Source: Cryptococcus deneoformans JEC21
Taxonomy: Eukaryota > Basidiomycota > Tremellomycetes > Tremellales > Cryptococcaceae
Assembly: GCF_000091045.1 (NCBI RefSeq)
Contig: NC_006692.1
Location: 1,257,221 to 1,321,220 of the forward strand
Reading direction: 5' to 3'
Length of the DNA stretch: 64,000 bases
Shown piece by piece: positions 12,520 through 24,706 of this stretch. Below the pieces are notes generated by a model. That model was not told where the DNA came from. It saw nothing but the letters and a program-made list of their open reading frames with translations, and did no database searches. The translations under genes were made by a program, and so were the position numbers. Position 1 is the stretch's first letter. Each line of letters starts with the position of its first letter.

Positions 12520-15500
12520 AGTTGCCTTCGGTGGTTCTAGGTAAGAGCTAGATGGAGTTAGCCGTTGTTCAAATGGGTTGCTAGGAATGAAGGCCGGCGG
12601 AAATGTTGACAAATAAAGAACTCAAGTGACTTGGAGAAGAGAAATACACTCTAGCACTGAAATAAACAAAGCCTTTCAACGGTACAAGCAAAGGCATCGA
12701 GGTGCGATTGGCCATCCAATACGCCAAAGTCAGCTCGACTGACTGTAGCCAGTGGCAATGCTGGTGAGAGACGGTATTTTTGTACCCTTTTTGGGCGTGA
12801 AGGCTCAAGCTGCATAGATAGCTCAAGTCGTAGCGCACAACACCCCACGACGCACCGAGAATCCACCATCGTACAAGCTACAGACTCTCTCGATAGAGTC
12901 GAAAACCAAAATAGACACAACGTACTCACCTTCAAGCTCCTGCAAAGGTTCTCCAGCGTGGAAAAAAGCGTAGTTACAAACTCCGATTCCTACGTAAGAG
13001 CTACTCCGCAACGGGTGTTGATTAGCAAATTGTCCAGCAGCAGAATACAATGGCAAGAGCACAAAACAGATAGGTTGGGAGGGGCTGTGGTAGGGATGGA
13101 GGTAGGTGGATTATGGTGAAAAAGGAAAGAATGGAGGCGTAAAGATAGCGATGACTACGGTAGCGGAAGAAACAAAGGCTGCCACTAATGGTCCCCTTGT
13201 TTTCTCCATCCGCCAGGGGCAGTCGACTGGTGCAGACGGGGATATTTTTACCACTACTCGCCATTTCACTTCTCTAAAAAAGGATAAGAGCACTCACCGT
13301 CAAGCCCAATGTCTATGCAAAGAACTAGCGTATGTATACAAGGCAGTCTAACTATCGATGTGTCTGCCGCTGGGAGTGGCTGGTGGTGGTACAAAGAAAG
13401 GGACGTCGAAGGCGAAGTTTGTAGTTCCTAGTGCTCAGAGTGCTGGGTACGGCTGGGACTGGGTGCGGAAGGTGTGCAGGAGTATACAGTAGGAGTTGAC
13501 AAGGAATTCAAAAGAGAATATGGGAAACAGAGGGTGTGGTTGTCTCACTTGAGCGAGCTCAGGGCATAAACAAGAACCCGTCAACAAATTCCATTACAGT
13601 GGCTGCTGAGGTGGGATTATTCCTAAAGTGACTACCTCACCGATTCCATGCATGCATGTCCCTCTATACACCCATGCATGCCATTCCTCGCTTCTCATAC
13701 TCACCCCCATGCATATTCCATTCACACTATATCCATACATACGGGCATCTTCCATACGGCTTCCATGACGGAACCAAATATATCACCCGATTCTAGACAA
13801 ACAACAACAACGTCATCCGTTGGATTTTAAATAATTCATAAAAATAGTGTAGTAGTAAATTTATTAGTTCATGTCATACTCACTTGCCGGTTGCCAGGCG
13901 TGGGATTGCGACTATGGATGGTCGGGCCTTATTCCATGCTTCTGCAGAGTCAGCAGAGTAACAGCATGCAGTTAGTATGCCTTGGGCAATCTTACTCTCT
14001 CCCGCCGCCACCACGCACTACTATAAGTGCCCAACCCTCATGTGATACCTTTTTTGCCATTTTTAGGACACTTTTCATCAACAAATTTCTCATCTGCGGT
14101 CCTGGGGAGTCATTTGAATATTGATGATGACGATACCTTCATGTAAGAAGCGGTTATTATTTATTCTTGGTCTCTAGTTTTGCATTTTGCATCTATTACT
14201 CCAATTTCTTCGGTAAGTTTTCTGAATGTCCATACTAATACGACCAGTACAAATGCAGATAAAGACAGTTTCTAATGTCCAGCAACAAAACAACCTTGAT
14301 CACCTCGGCAGCAACGTGATGAAAATAAACAAAACCAACCAATACTCCTACATCGTCACCTTGCAAGCCTTTTTTCTGCGCTTTACAATATTGGGAAACA
14401 CGAGAAAAATGACTCATGATAATACGCATGCACGCACGACTTTGACTCCATCCAATAATTTCTCTTTGATCCTCGCGAAACCATTACACTGGGGTTAGGA
14501 AACCAACTTGATCGCGCACAGTTTCGGGGTCTTTGAATTCGGGGGAGTTGCACTTGAGGAAGAGTTCATGAAATGCATGAATCTGTTTTCGATACTAGCA
14601 TTTCACATGAAACTAAAAAGAAAACGGATGCTAAAGAATGGCAGGCAAAAGAGGAAGAATATTTGCATCACTTTTCAAGCGATCCTGAGGAGTAGGCTTT
14701 ATCTCCTTCTTAATTCCTCCAAAACAACCGTCCCATCCCGCGTCCGCGAGATATATGTATACTGCTCTCAATGTTGGATATGCACCTCCTTCACCTTACA
14801 TTTTACCACTAGTACCAATCTCCTCGTCATCTTCCATCGATGAAGCGTTTCCGATGCCGGAATCGTTGATGATTAGGTTGGGTAAGGAAGAGGTAGGGTG
14901 GATAGGGAAGAAACAGAGATGATGGATAAATAGGACGGAAGTGACTCGAAGTGGGTGAGAGCCAAGGGAGGTACTCATCATGCTCGTTGAGAATGCAGGG
15001 CCATCTGACAAAGAGTTAGCTATAATTGGTCAAGGCGTTATTCTTTCCACGGCTTGAACGTACATAACATGGTAAGCCTCACTTCGGTTCTGTCCTCATC
15101 TCCGGTGAGGTATCAGAACCGAAAACGACGAAAACTACACCCTTTTCCATTGCAACACAAGATAATCACCTTAAGAAGATCGATGTACCACAAATGTTTC
15201 TTATAAGGCTTCTCACAGATGTATTGATGGTCATAGAGGTCCGTTTTCTAAGTCACGTTTATTTCTTAGCATTTGCAGTCTCCTTCTAACACAACAGAGG
15301 GATAGTAGGGAGAGATGAAGAGAGACATAACTCTCAGGATACTTTTCCGCCTACCCTCATAAACTTGGCATAACTGAACTTCTACATCTTCTGTTCCTAT
15401 GCGCTCGACCCATCAATGCCGAACCAGGTTTATTCACTAAAGGAATGTAGCCCCTCGACCTAAGCCAAATAAAGCCAAAACACATGATTCACATCATTCT

Positions 15501-17284
15501 ACAAACCTGGACCCCTACGTAAGTGTCCGGAGCCAGTTCTATTGAACAAGAGACCACAGAATCCTTATATTTCACAGAAACTCTTACAATCCGGTCCTTA
15601 TGTATCCTTCTTCAAGATTGGTCCAATTTTGCAGCCAAGATATAGGACCAAAGTGCGTTTGGAATCTGATCGGCAATCATTTCATTGATGTGATATTGGC
15701 GCTGGTATCGCGAGATAAGGTCCGTTTCTTGGGCTTTCCGAGTTTTGGCAGATGGGATAAAAATGCCGAAATTGGGGTATCATCTGATTATATTTGCGCA
15801 AGGAGTGTAACGGTGTCGGGTATGGAATAAAAAAGGACGAGAAGAACGAAGCTTTTCTGATCTATCTCAGCTGTGGTTTTTGTTTGGTTTCGCGGGATTT
15901 GAACCTGATCGGCTTTCGGTCAATCTCCGACGAGTGAATTGATCACCGTCAGCCGCAAAAGCCGCCTACGCTCTTCGCCCAGATCTCAATATGGTCACTC
16001 TTCTATTATGATTTGTGACCTTCCTTCCAACCCATCTCCGGTGGATGTAAAATAACGTGGTCCTCTATTTAACAGTCACCGCGGTCCAACTGTTGCAAGC
16101 CCAGACAGTGTGTAACTCGGAGCAACTGCTGAGCAGGATGTCTTCTGATTAATCAGCAGACTCTCTGTTCCTGAGATACGATAAACTGTTTGGTTCAGTT
16201 TAAGGCCTTATAGCTGCTTATGTAATGATAATTGATAACAACGAATTCTTGCAATTGCTGCTCATGCTTGTTGCAGATCTTTCTTGAGTGACTAGACACC
16301 CTGGAGACCTGCCTTCGCGGACTGTCCATCCTCAATCCCACTCAGCCAACCGCTACCGTCCTCCAGTGCTCCTCTCCCTGGTGGTGACATTCCCCGAGTT
16401 TTACGGCCCCTCGAACCATACAACAAACAGCAATCGCCATAACTTGGATACCTGTGACGTATTATATGCCCAAAATATCATGCTAGATTTTGGATAGACG
16501 AGCATGCTGATGGCGCAACTGGAAGTGGCGAAGCTCTCAAAGTCTTTTCCCTTTCACGATGGCCAATGGGTTGAATTCTAGGGCCCAGTTTTGAGAAAGA
16601 TCGATGGTCTCCATGTCACTGAGCCTGTCGACGCGAGGTATAGCATTCGCCTTGCGAGGTAAAGCTTATCATCGTACAATCGCACCGACGATACGAAGTG
16701 CCTCTGGTTGTCTGGGTCAATTCCTCCGTCCATCCTCTTTTCTTGCGATACTCCATCACCTTTTTACGCAATCTTGGATATTATATTAAGGAGTTTTGTT
16801 ATTCGGCCTCTATGGGGACAGTGAATGACGCCGCACGCTACAGATGCCCTCGCTGTCGCGTTATTCATTTCAAGGAAGCCTTTGTCGAATGATATTGAAT
16901 GAATGACACCAATACTTAGTTCTGGTCGTGTATCTAACTTTGAGTCAGACGCTAGAGGAAAAAGCGGTCTGATACCAAATTACTATGGGTATATTTACCT
17001 TCCGAGCACTCTATCTATCTGACACTCTGACTTCCCGCCGACTTCCCACATTCGGGCATTCTCCAGGCGTACGCTCATCTAACAATGAAAAGCTTATTAT
17101 GAACAGACATATGTGCTACCAGCCTTGTCTTTCAACATCGATTCCCGCGCCTTCCGTGGCATACTTCATTTATGTTGAAAAGTCGGATATGAGATACCGA
17201 AAGGTAAGGGATCTGTATGGTCTGATCGATTGTATCTCCCTGATTCGCATTTATGTTCAGCTGGTCGCCTTATTCACTCGTCGA
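12520..17284. other. Gene-poor interval of about 4.8 kb
   Basis: The part from 12520 to about 13650 is probably the long, intron-containing 5' leader and promoter of the forkhead gene, because several good minus-strand donors and acceptors lie there. At 13645-13745 the motif CATGCAT recurs (CCATGCATGCATG, CCCATGCATGCC, CCCCATGCATATTCC). From 14.1 to 17.2 kb only short ORFs with no recognisable domains occur on either strand. It could hold a non-coding RNA or a decayed gene, but I cannot support a specific call. Confidence 0.4.
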
Positions 17285-19685
17285 CTATCCAAGCATTACG
17301 GCACACCCCATTTCCACTAATATCTCTCTCCACGAACAACCTTCATCATCCATCCCATCATCTATCCTTCTCCAACACTCCTCTATCACTTCCTCAACCA
17401 CAGCGGTCTCGTACGCTGTCTGACAAGTAAAGGATCTAATGATTCCCCTAGCGCGTTGGCGGTGAAAAGGCTCAACGAGGACACTGCTAGCAATGAGAAG
17501 TGGCTATCAAACATAAATCAGCATGGTGCCCATGTGTACAGTAATACGAGAATGAACGTGCGTACCCAGCTCATACCCTCTACCTTTGGTCCCACTTGCT
17601 CACAGATGGCCAGCGTATCCATAGCATGCTTCTGTACCTCCGCATCTCCTCGCGCTTTGCCCAATAACTCTTTCTTGACCAAAATTTGTAGCCCGTGCCA
17701 TAGCGCTACGGACCCATCTTGTGTCCTCTTGTGCCGTATTACAGGGACAACTTGCTCATACCACACATCAAGATCCTTACATATATTCGCTGTACGCTGA
17801 TTGACGTCGGCGATCCATGCTGATTGTGTGTCGAGCGTAGGGCTTAGGTATTTGAAGTATTGCAAGTGTTCCCAGAGAAGGTTGTTGACGCGTACCATGA
17901 GAGGCATTTCACTGCGATGAATGCCGGCGTAAGATTCAATAGTCTTTTTAGGGATGATGTGTCAGCAGGGGACCGAAAGAGAACAAGGAGGCAGAAATAG
18001 GGAAACTCACATCTGGGAGGACTGGGTCTTTCCTTTCTAGTTTTTCCCACCATCCTGTCCCTTCGTCAAGTACAACACATGGCTGCCCCGTCGTCATGCA
18101 AGCTTTCCACCAAATCAGAAACAGATCAAGGTACCTTACAAATACTGAAAGACTAGGGCTATACTCACACATCACTTCGAGAAGGACCAGATGCTCCACC
18201 AGACACACTCTCAGCGCTGTTGGTTGAATGTAGATCCCTTCCTTTGGGTTGCCAAACAAAGCCCGCTCACAGCCTCCTCTTAGGTGGATTGAAGCTCGAG
18301 CTAGGCGCAAGACTTCTCTCCAGAACTGGTTCGCTCCAAGGAGCTAGCATCGACACATCAGCAATCCCAACCAATTACTATAGAACGAAGGCAACTACGA
18401 CTTACATCCGCATTGCCCATCATCATGCATGCCGCTAGAAACACATCCGACGTCACTTCTTCTTTTATATCCCTGGCTGCTCGCAGATATTTTACTCCCT
18501 TTTCTCTGTATTTGAATCCTAAATTGCGAGTATGACCGTTGGTATTAGGTGCACCCCCCTTTTCTTCAAGTCTGAGTCCTGTGGTCAGCAGGAAGCCAAA
18601 AAAAGAGGAAACTGATTGCCAAACCCACGATGCCAAATGAACGGCCCCTGTGGCCAAAGTCCCCAGTCTGAGCGCTGCAACACTTAAAGGCGCTTCGCCA
18701 GTTGGACACAGAAACAGCGGGATGATGAGGTCTACCCAGGGGTTGAATTCCTCGTTGACAACCATAGTCGATAGGGTATACGTAAAGCAATGGTGGAACT
18801 TCATCCAGAGCATCAATACCCCATCAAGGTTATCGCACAGGAATACTCACACAGCGAAGCTCATCTTCGTCCGGAAAAGTATCCCTCAGGAACTCCGGGG
18901 GATCTACTGGGCCTAAGAAGAATTGTCCCATCCTTGTATCTCGACATAGTGCCATCAAAAGCTCCATAGGATCCATCCGCTTTACTTGCGTTAACGGTGT
19001 TCGACCCAATGATCTGAGTGAGGGACTACAAACGCCGGAAGCATACGATGTCGGCGTCACCCCGTGTCCAGGGCTAGGTGGGACGGGGGTGAGGTGAGCC
19101 GAGAATGTAGAAACAGTGGGCTCAGTGGGGAAACCTTCGCCGCTGATGGTTTGTGAATGCCGATGGGCCGGAGGGGAGGGATCACTGTGCACATGTCTTT
19201 TGCGGAGGCGATCTTCGATGGCTTGGGGGTCAAACCGTTTCTTTGGGGGATATACACACTGCAACATATGATGAATGATGAGCTGCGACTTTATGCCTCT
19301 AGGCAGTACGCGCAACTCACCTCTGCGCCGTAATTGACGCATCTTCTACATTCTGGCTTTTCTGCATAAGAATACGGATCAGAAAAGTTCATACAATATC
19401 CGAGGCGTATGTTAATGATAAGTGCATACCCAGGTCGCATTTCTGAACACACGTTATCTGTAAGCGATAACCGAGACGTTTGAGAAAGCACTCACCACTC
19501 TCCTACTTCGACATACAAGACATCCATTCCTTGTTCTATCGACAGCGCACGGAAGATTAGCAGATCCATCGAGTGATTACGAAGGTAGTATCTAACCTTG
19601 AAGTAGTTTTGCGTTTATTGATAGGCTTTAGATCATCCGCTCCGGAGTTCGATCCGGTTGAGCTTGGCACAGACGGATCTGCCAT
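17285..19685 (-). CDS. Zn(II)2Cys6 fungal transcription factor
   Basis: A many-exon minus-strand gene starts at MADPSVPSS (ATG 19685). The zinc cluster is C-x2-C-x6-C-x6-C-x2-C-x6-C (GCLVCRSRR, then KCDLEKPECRRC, VNYGAEC). It is spread over five exons: 19685-19597, 19529-19496, a 13-nt exon at 19442-19430, 19361-19321, and one from 19258. A Ser/Pro-rich linker follows, then a helical middle region (MDPMELLMALCRDTRMGQFF, FNPWVDLIIPLFLC, WWEKLERK, QVVPVIRHKRTQDGS). The last exon runs through WPLLIASSVLVEPFHRQRA to a TAG at 17285-17287. This layout matches the fungal-specific transcription-factor domain of the Fungal_trans_2 type. It is a nuclear, DNA-binding regulator; its targets cannot be read from the sequence. 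Splicing of the middle exons (17.9-18.4 kb) is my best reconstruction. Confidence 0.8.
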
Positions 19686-20425
19686 ACTAACACTAGAGTG
19701 ATATATAACCAAATCTACCAAGACAGAAGCCTAAGATGATGTAAAGCGCGGACGACAAGTTACGAGATATTCGTCTCGTATTGCTCGCCAAAGTCGCCGG
19801 ATAGGCGATGAACACGAGATGTGCGAGGAGGTTGTAATTAGCAAATTATTTATTCTTCCTCCTGCTTTGTAATTTTAGTAAGATTTTTTTTCCCATATCA
19901 CTCCATCTTCTGCAATCCCCCACCTCGTCTGCAGCATTAGGGATATTTTAGCCACCGACTGCCCCCTCCAGTTTTTCCTAGCTCATTCACCCATTCCTTC
20001 ATCTCTTGCTCCTTCTTTTTTCCACCAGACCCTCGCTTGAGACTATTAAGGAAATTGGGAGACTTTGCGCAAGTAACCACCGTTGAGCAGAACAACCATT
20101 GTAATAGAGAAAATAGATAGATAACAGGAAGACTGTCCGCAGCAGTCTGATATGATGGTTATGGTCCTTTTTACTGTACAGTCGGTATTGTAGTCATACA
20201 TTATGCATGTACAAAATAAAGTCTGCATACAGGAGCTCTATTCTACATGTACTGTGGTTTTGTTGTCGTTTGCATTTACTCTTTCTCCTAAGCTTACACA
20301 ACCACTTCACTTCTTGACTTTTGCACCGCACAATACAGTAATAGCTTCACCAGCATCAACAACCATCCAGAAGTGGCAAAGCTAGTGACTAGATTTCCAT
20401 TCAAATGCCGAATATACTGAGCGAT
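19686..20425. other. Intergenic: promoter of the Zn2Cys6 gene and 3' UTR of the I9 inhibitor
   Basis: Both flanking genes run on the minus strand, so this 740-bp stretch is the 3' UTR of the inhibitor gene followed by the promoter of the zinc-cluster gene. It has T-rich tracts near 19870 and no recognisable gene. Confidence 0.5.
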
Positions 20426-21055
20426 TTACTGAATGCGAACCTCTTGATCGGCTTCGAGGTGATTAATCGCATTATGAGAACCGCCACCAAACTGGTTTTC
20501 CAGGGCTGAGAAGTCGGATTTGGGATAAGAAACGGTGATGAAAGGCATAACTACGATGGATGACATCAATATCAGTATGAATCTTTCTTACGGCTGAAAA
20601 AGTATTGAGTGGGAGAGAAGAGGAAGCTTACGCTTGGAATCTACGTGATCGTCGCTGACGATCTTGGCACCCTTGGAGGTGAGTTCGGAGATTGCCTTCT
20701 GCCTCTCATCAGAAGAGGAGGTCTTCTTGAATTGGACGATTACTGCTCGAAAGTGGTCAGCCTGTAGTTGACTGAAACAGATTATATTATTAGGAAGCAG
20801 CCCAGTTGTTGGATCAAGTCAAAAACGATGGTGGTGAGTCGGAGAAGACGGACGGCGGCGAATCAAGATTGTGTGATAGCAGCTAAAGCCGAGAGACGAC
20901 ACGAATACAGTAGCAGATGTAATAAAGAGCGAGATCTTGAAAGACTATGACAGCCTGAGAGTCGATCCGAGTCTTGCGGAAACAGGTCCCAGAGCCACCA
21001 ACCAGCAACCAAAAGCATGAGACCAAAAGCGGAACTCACTGTTTTGTTCGGGCAT
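20426..21055 (-). CDS. Peptidase inhibitor I9 / subtilisin propeptide-like protein (Pbi2-like)
   Basis: Three exons (21055-21040, 20742-20632, 20550-20426) give 83 residues starting MPEQNIIVQFKK. The family pattern is clear: a first beta strand IIVQFKK, a helix DERQKAISELTSKGAKIV, then LMPFITVSYP and a C-terminal strand ending LEADQEVRIQ. I9 proteins resemble subtilisin prosegments. Yeast Pbi2 inhibits vacuolar proteinase B and helps vacuole fusion, so a cytosolic or vacuolar inhibitor of a subtilase is the likely role. An in-frame upstream ATG at 21166 would add 37 residues starting MQINTRPLYALILLVTVSFLA, a good signal anchor. A TATAAATG sequence sits directly before that upstream ATG, which argues that transcription starts downstream of it. 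The gene is divergent from trehalose phosphorylase. Confidence 0.8.
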
Positions 21056-21467
21056 GGTGTCAAGGACGACGAGCTGGGTGGATGGGAAGTGATAGTATGC
21101 GTATGCGAGGAAAGAGACTGTAACGAGGAGGATGAGTGCGTACAGGGGTCTTGTGTTTATCTGCATTTATACAAAAGCGAGGTGTGAAGGGAAGAGGTGT
21201 TGTGATGTGACGACGGAATGGCCGCGGGGGTCTCAATGGATGCGTCGGTGATCGGTGATGCGCGAGAAATTGGCACAATATGACGTCACACAGCCGATTG
21301 TTGAGCCTATTCATGCCGAAGGATCGAATCTCGCAGTCTTGAGATGATGCACGATGGGGGCCGGCGGCTGATCGGGTCTGCGTCTGAGTGAGCATATATA
21401 TGTATGCCTTCACTTATTTAAATTCCCCATAATTAGAACGCACTCACCCTACATCATCACGCCAGCA
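21056..21467. promoter_or_regulatory. Divergent promoter of the I9 inhibitor and trehalose phosphorylase genes
   Basis: This 412-bp divergent promoter contains a perfect palindromic cAMP-response element, TGACGTCA, at 21281-21288. A TATA-like GCATATATATGTATGC lies near 21392, positioned for the plus-strand gene. CRE sites bind bZIP factors of the ATF/CREB class, which in fungi mediate stress and carbon signals. Joint control of the two genes is inference. Confidence 0.5.
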
Positions 21468-24400
21468 ATGCCCCCAGGAGAGCAACCCAAGCGACGTCTT
21501 TCGACCACCTCAAGCAGGCAGCCTACCACCATCCAAGACATCTTCATCGGTGTCGGCCTCCAACTTGCGCCCCAGCCTGATATTTCCGAGGGACAAGAGG
21601 ATCCTGGTAGGGATCTCGAATACAGTGCGGTCATCCACGACGGTACCGGTATCATTGATAGCGAGACGTTCCATACGACCTTTCACACGTATGGCAAGGA
21701 TGAAGATGGCCTTGCGGCGGAAATGAAAAGGGTCGCGAGGGATATGCTCTATTTGTTGAGAGCTATTCAAACTAACCGGCAGGTCAACGTAAGTGATTCT
21801 TTAACGTTTTCGCATCCGGACCTTTTTCTGTGGATAAATATCGTCGTCATCTGGATAGATGGGTTCTCCACATCTTCTTGGATCAGGCTGGATTGGCCCC
21901 CATCAACGTCCCGAACTTTTTTTCGGAAGGCATAGGGAGTAGTTCTCCTGGGTTGTTTCAGCTCATCTACATGATATTATTCACTCCCGGTTTGACTTCA
22001 TTTACGGTAGACATCATGCTAATCCCAAATAACAGGTCAAGATGATCGCCGTCGCCGAACCTGTTCCTGACGAGCTTCGAGCCAAGAATGGAGTTGAATT
22101 CTTCCCTACTCTGTGGCTTCATATGGATGCTATACCGTATGTCATTTCCCATTAGGATCCATTCCCAATACTAATCCTTCCCTCTCAACTGTCAGATTCA
22201 TCACCACTCCCTCTACTTCCATCTTCACCAAGCTTCCGGCTCCATCTACTATTGCCAGCGGGACAGCCGCCGTTTCTGCAGCTGTCAAACACCTCCACCC
22301 GGTGCGTCGCCTTCTTTCAAGGTGCTTGAACTATACTGATGAGCTTGGCAGGCTACTCACTCTGCAACAACTGCTGATGTCGCCCCGAAGGACCACCATG
22401 TCCAAGTCGACTGCGATGGCCAAATTCGACTTTGCAGTATCTTGCAATACCAGCAAAGCTCTAGTGAGGCCGTATGTCTCTCCGCGTCCTATCATTTTCC
22501 AAGCATTGACTTACTTCTTTTCTTCTACAGCTCTGGGCGAGATTCACGGCCCTCTCAAGGCTCTTGAACGCGAACAAAGTTTCCATCGCATTTTTCTCAG
22601 CCACTCCCCAAGGTGGAGGTGTCGCCCTCATGCGGCACGCCCTCATCAGACTCTGGCGAATGGTCGGCCTCCCTGTCAAATGGTTCGTCCCCGAAGGCCA
22701 TCCTACGGTGTTTAATATCACCAAGACCAAGTTCCATAACGTCCTTCAGGGTGTTTCGCCCAAAGACGTGGAGATCGGCGAGACGGATAAGACCTGGTTT
22801 GAGCTTTGGACTGAGCAGAACTGTGAGCCTTGACTATTTCAAGGGTGTCTTTTATGTACGACTGATGCTGATATTAAATTTCAGATGAGAGTTTTTGGAG
22901 CAATGGAGCTCTTGATGCTAGCATAATCGTGATCGACGATCCACAACGTGCGTCCAGTTGCTTTGCATTTAGTCTTAGGTTTAATATATTCTACAGTGAC
23001 TGCTCTCATCCCAATCATCAAGAAGAAACGACCAGATGCCAAAATCATCTTCCGTTCTCACATCCAAAGTAAGCTTCAGATACTTTCCGTCTCATCATGA
23101 TGGCGAACAAAATTGATCATCCGTTTCAGTCCAATCAGATCTTACAGACGATCCCTCTACCGTTCAGTACAGGACTTGGAATTATCTCTTCAACTTTATC
23201 AAAGATGTTGACCTTTTCCTCGCTGTGCGTTTCCTCTGCCTCCCTCCGCACACAAGATTGAATAACTGATCGTCTTTCACAGCACCCCGTGAAATTCTTT
23301 GTCCCCAAGAATGTCCATGAAAACCTTCCCGTCCTGTACATGGCCCCTTCCACTGACCCTCTCGATGGATTGAACAAGATGTATGGCCGCGCTTCCGTCA
23401 GGTACTACCGTCAGTACTTTAACCAGCTCTCCCAGGCTCAATGTGGAGTCAAGATTGATTGGGATAGAGGTTACGTCTGCCAGATTGCGAGATTTGACCC
23501 CTCCAAGGGTATGTACTTGACAGTCTTCCGGCCACCATGAGGAATTGTCTGCTGAGCTGTGTTGCCACATGCAGGTATCGATGTTCTCCTGAAAGCATAT
23601 CTCGAGTTCCGACAGAAACTCGAAGAGTCCGAGAACCCACCACTTGACAATGGTCCGCAGCTTATCATCATGGGCCATGGAAGTATTGATGATCCTGATG
23701 GCAGTTGGGTATACGAAAAGATCCATGACACCCTTAATTCGCCAGGGTATGAACTCATCCATGGCGATGTGGCTGTTGTCAGAGCTCCTCCTTCTGATGC
23801 GCTCCTGGGTTGTATTCTTCAAGGTGCCTGGGTCGCCACCCAGCTTTCTACCCGGTACGCTCCCGTCTTCTCAGTCCATGGTATCATTGCTGAACTTTGC
23901 TCGACGTCGTAGAGAAGGATTCGAAGTCAAAGTCACTGAAGCTATCAACAAGCGAGTGCCCATCATCGCCTCTGACGCGGGCGGTATTCCGCTCCAAGTC
24001 AAGGAAGGGAAAAACGGCTGGATCGTCCCTGCGGGTGATGCAGCAGCTGTTTCTGAAATATTGTACAAGATCCATAAGGGCGAACTGAGTGTTCACCGAG
24101 GTTTGTCTGTGGAGAAAGAATTGGATGGGAAAAGTGACCCCAACAGTGTCGCTCAAGAATGGGTACGTCTTATTCAACCCTGCCATTCATATTTTTACGT
24201 TCAAAGTGTGTGTATGTACTGATTACGATTATAGGTCGGCAACTTTGACGAAGCGTACCGTAAGGTTCATGATGACGACGGTGCCACTTCGGAAGACTTC
24301 TGGACAGTTGGTAACGCCACTCGATGGATGTTACTCTTCGCCAAGCTCCTTGATCTCAAGATCGACCAAACCGGCGAGGTCAGTGAGCAGGATGTAAACG

Positions 24401-24513
24401 TTTTGAAGGAGCTCGAGAAGGAGAAGTTGCCCAGTAAGGGAGAAGCGGGCGGAAACGTGTGGCACATGTTAATGGGGGACGACATGTTGCAGGGTGAGGG
24501 CGCATTGATCTAA
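21468..24513 (+). CDS. Trehalose phosphorylase / trehalose synthase (GT4 family, CCG-9 type)
   Basis: A multi-exon gene starts at MPPGEQPKRRLS (ATG 21468; first exon to 21788) and ends GEGALI with TAA at 24511-24513. Recognisable parts are an N-terminal family-specific domain (DIFIGVGLQLAP, DLEYSAVIHDGTG) and a GT-B fold with GGGVALMRHALIRLWRM. These are followed by WFVPEGHPTVFNITK, SIIVIDDPQ, IIFRSHIQ and the second Rossmann half (VCQIARFDPSKGIDVLLKAY). Next come PQLIIMGHGSIDDPDGS and the sugar-nucleotide-type GT4 loop REGFEVKVTEAINKRVPIIA followed by SDAGGIPLQVKEGKNGW. Basidiomycete enzymes of this family reversibly convert trehalose and phosphate to glucose and alpha-glucose-1-phosphate with retention. 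The protein acts in cytosolic trehalose (stress and storage) metabolism. The Neurospora relative is the clock-controlled gene ccg-9. It is convergent with the SET gene. Confidence 0.85.
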
Positions 24514-24706
24514 CTGATTACAGTGTCGTATGTCTCTTGCTGCGTTAGGAGTAGAAAATCAGAACCGTTGTTTAATAATACATAGTTGTGAGAATTAGAA
24601 AAGTGATGAGGTATATGTGTACATTTTCAAATACAGTGTTGAAGTCGATGTCCTTTGTGCATCTAAAATCTTCTACACTCACAATCCCCCCATTACAGTA
24701 CTCACT

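Noticed and set aside
15880..15975. tRNA-like B-box (GGTTCAAATCC on the minus strand)
   Set aside because: The T stem has mismatches and no matching 7-bp acceptor stem can be found, so it is not a tRNA gene.
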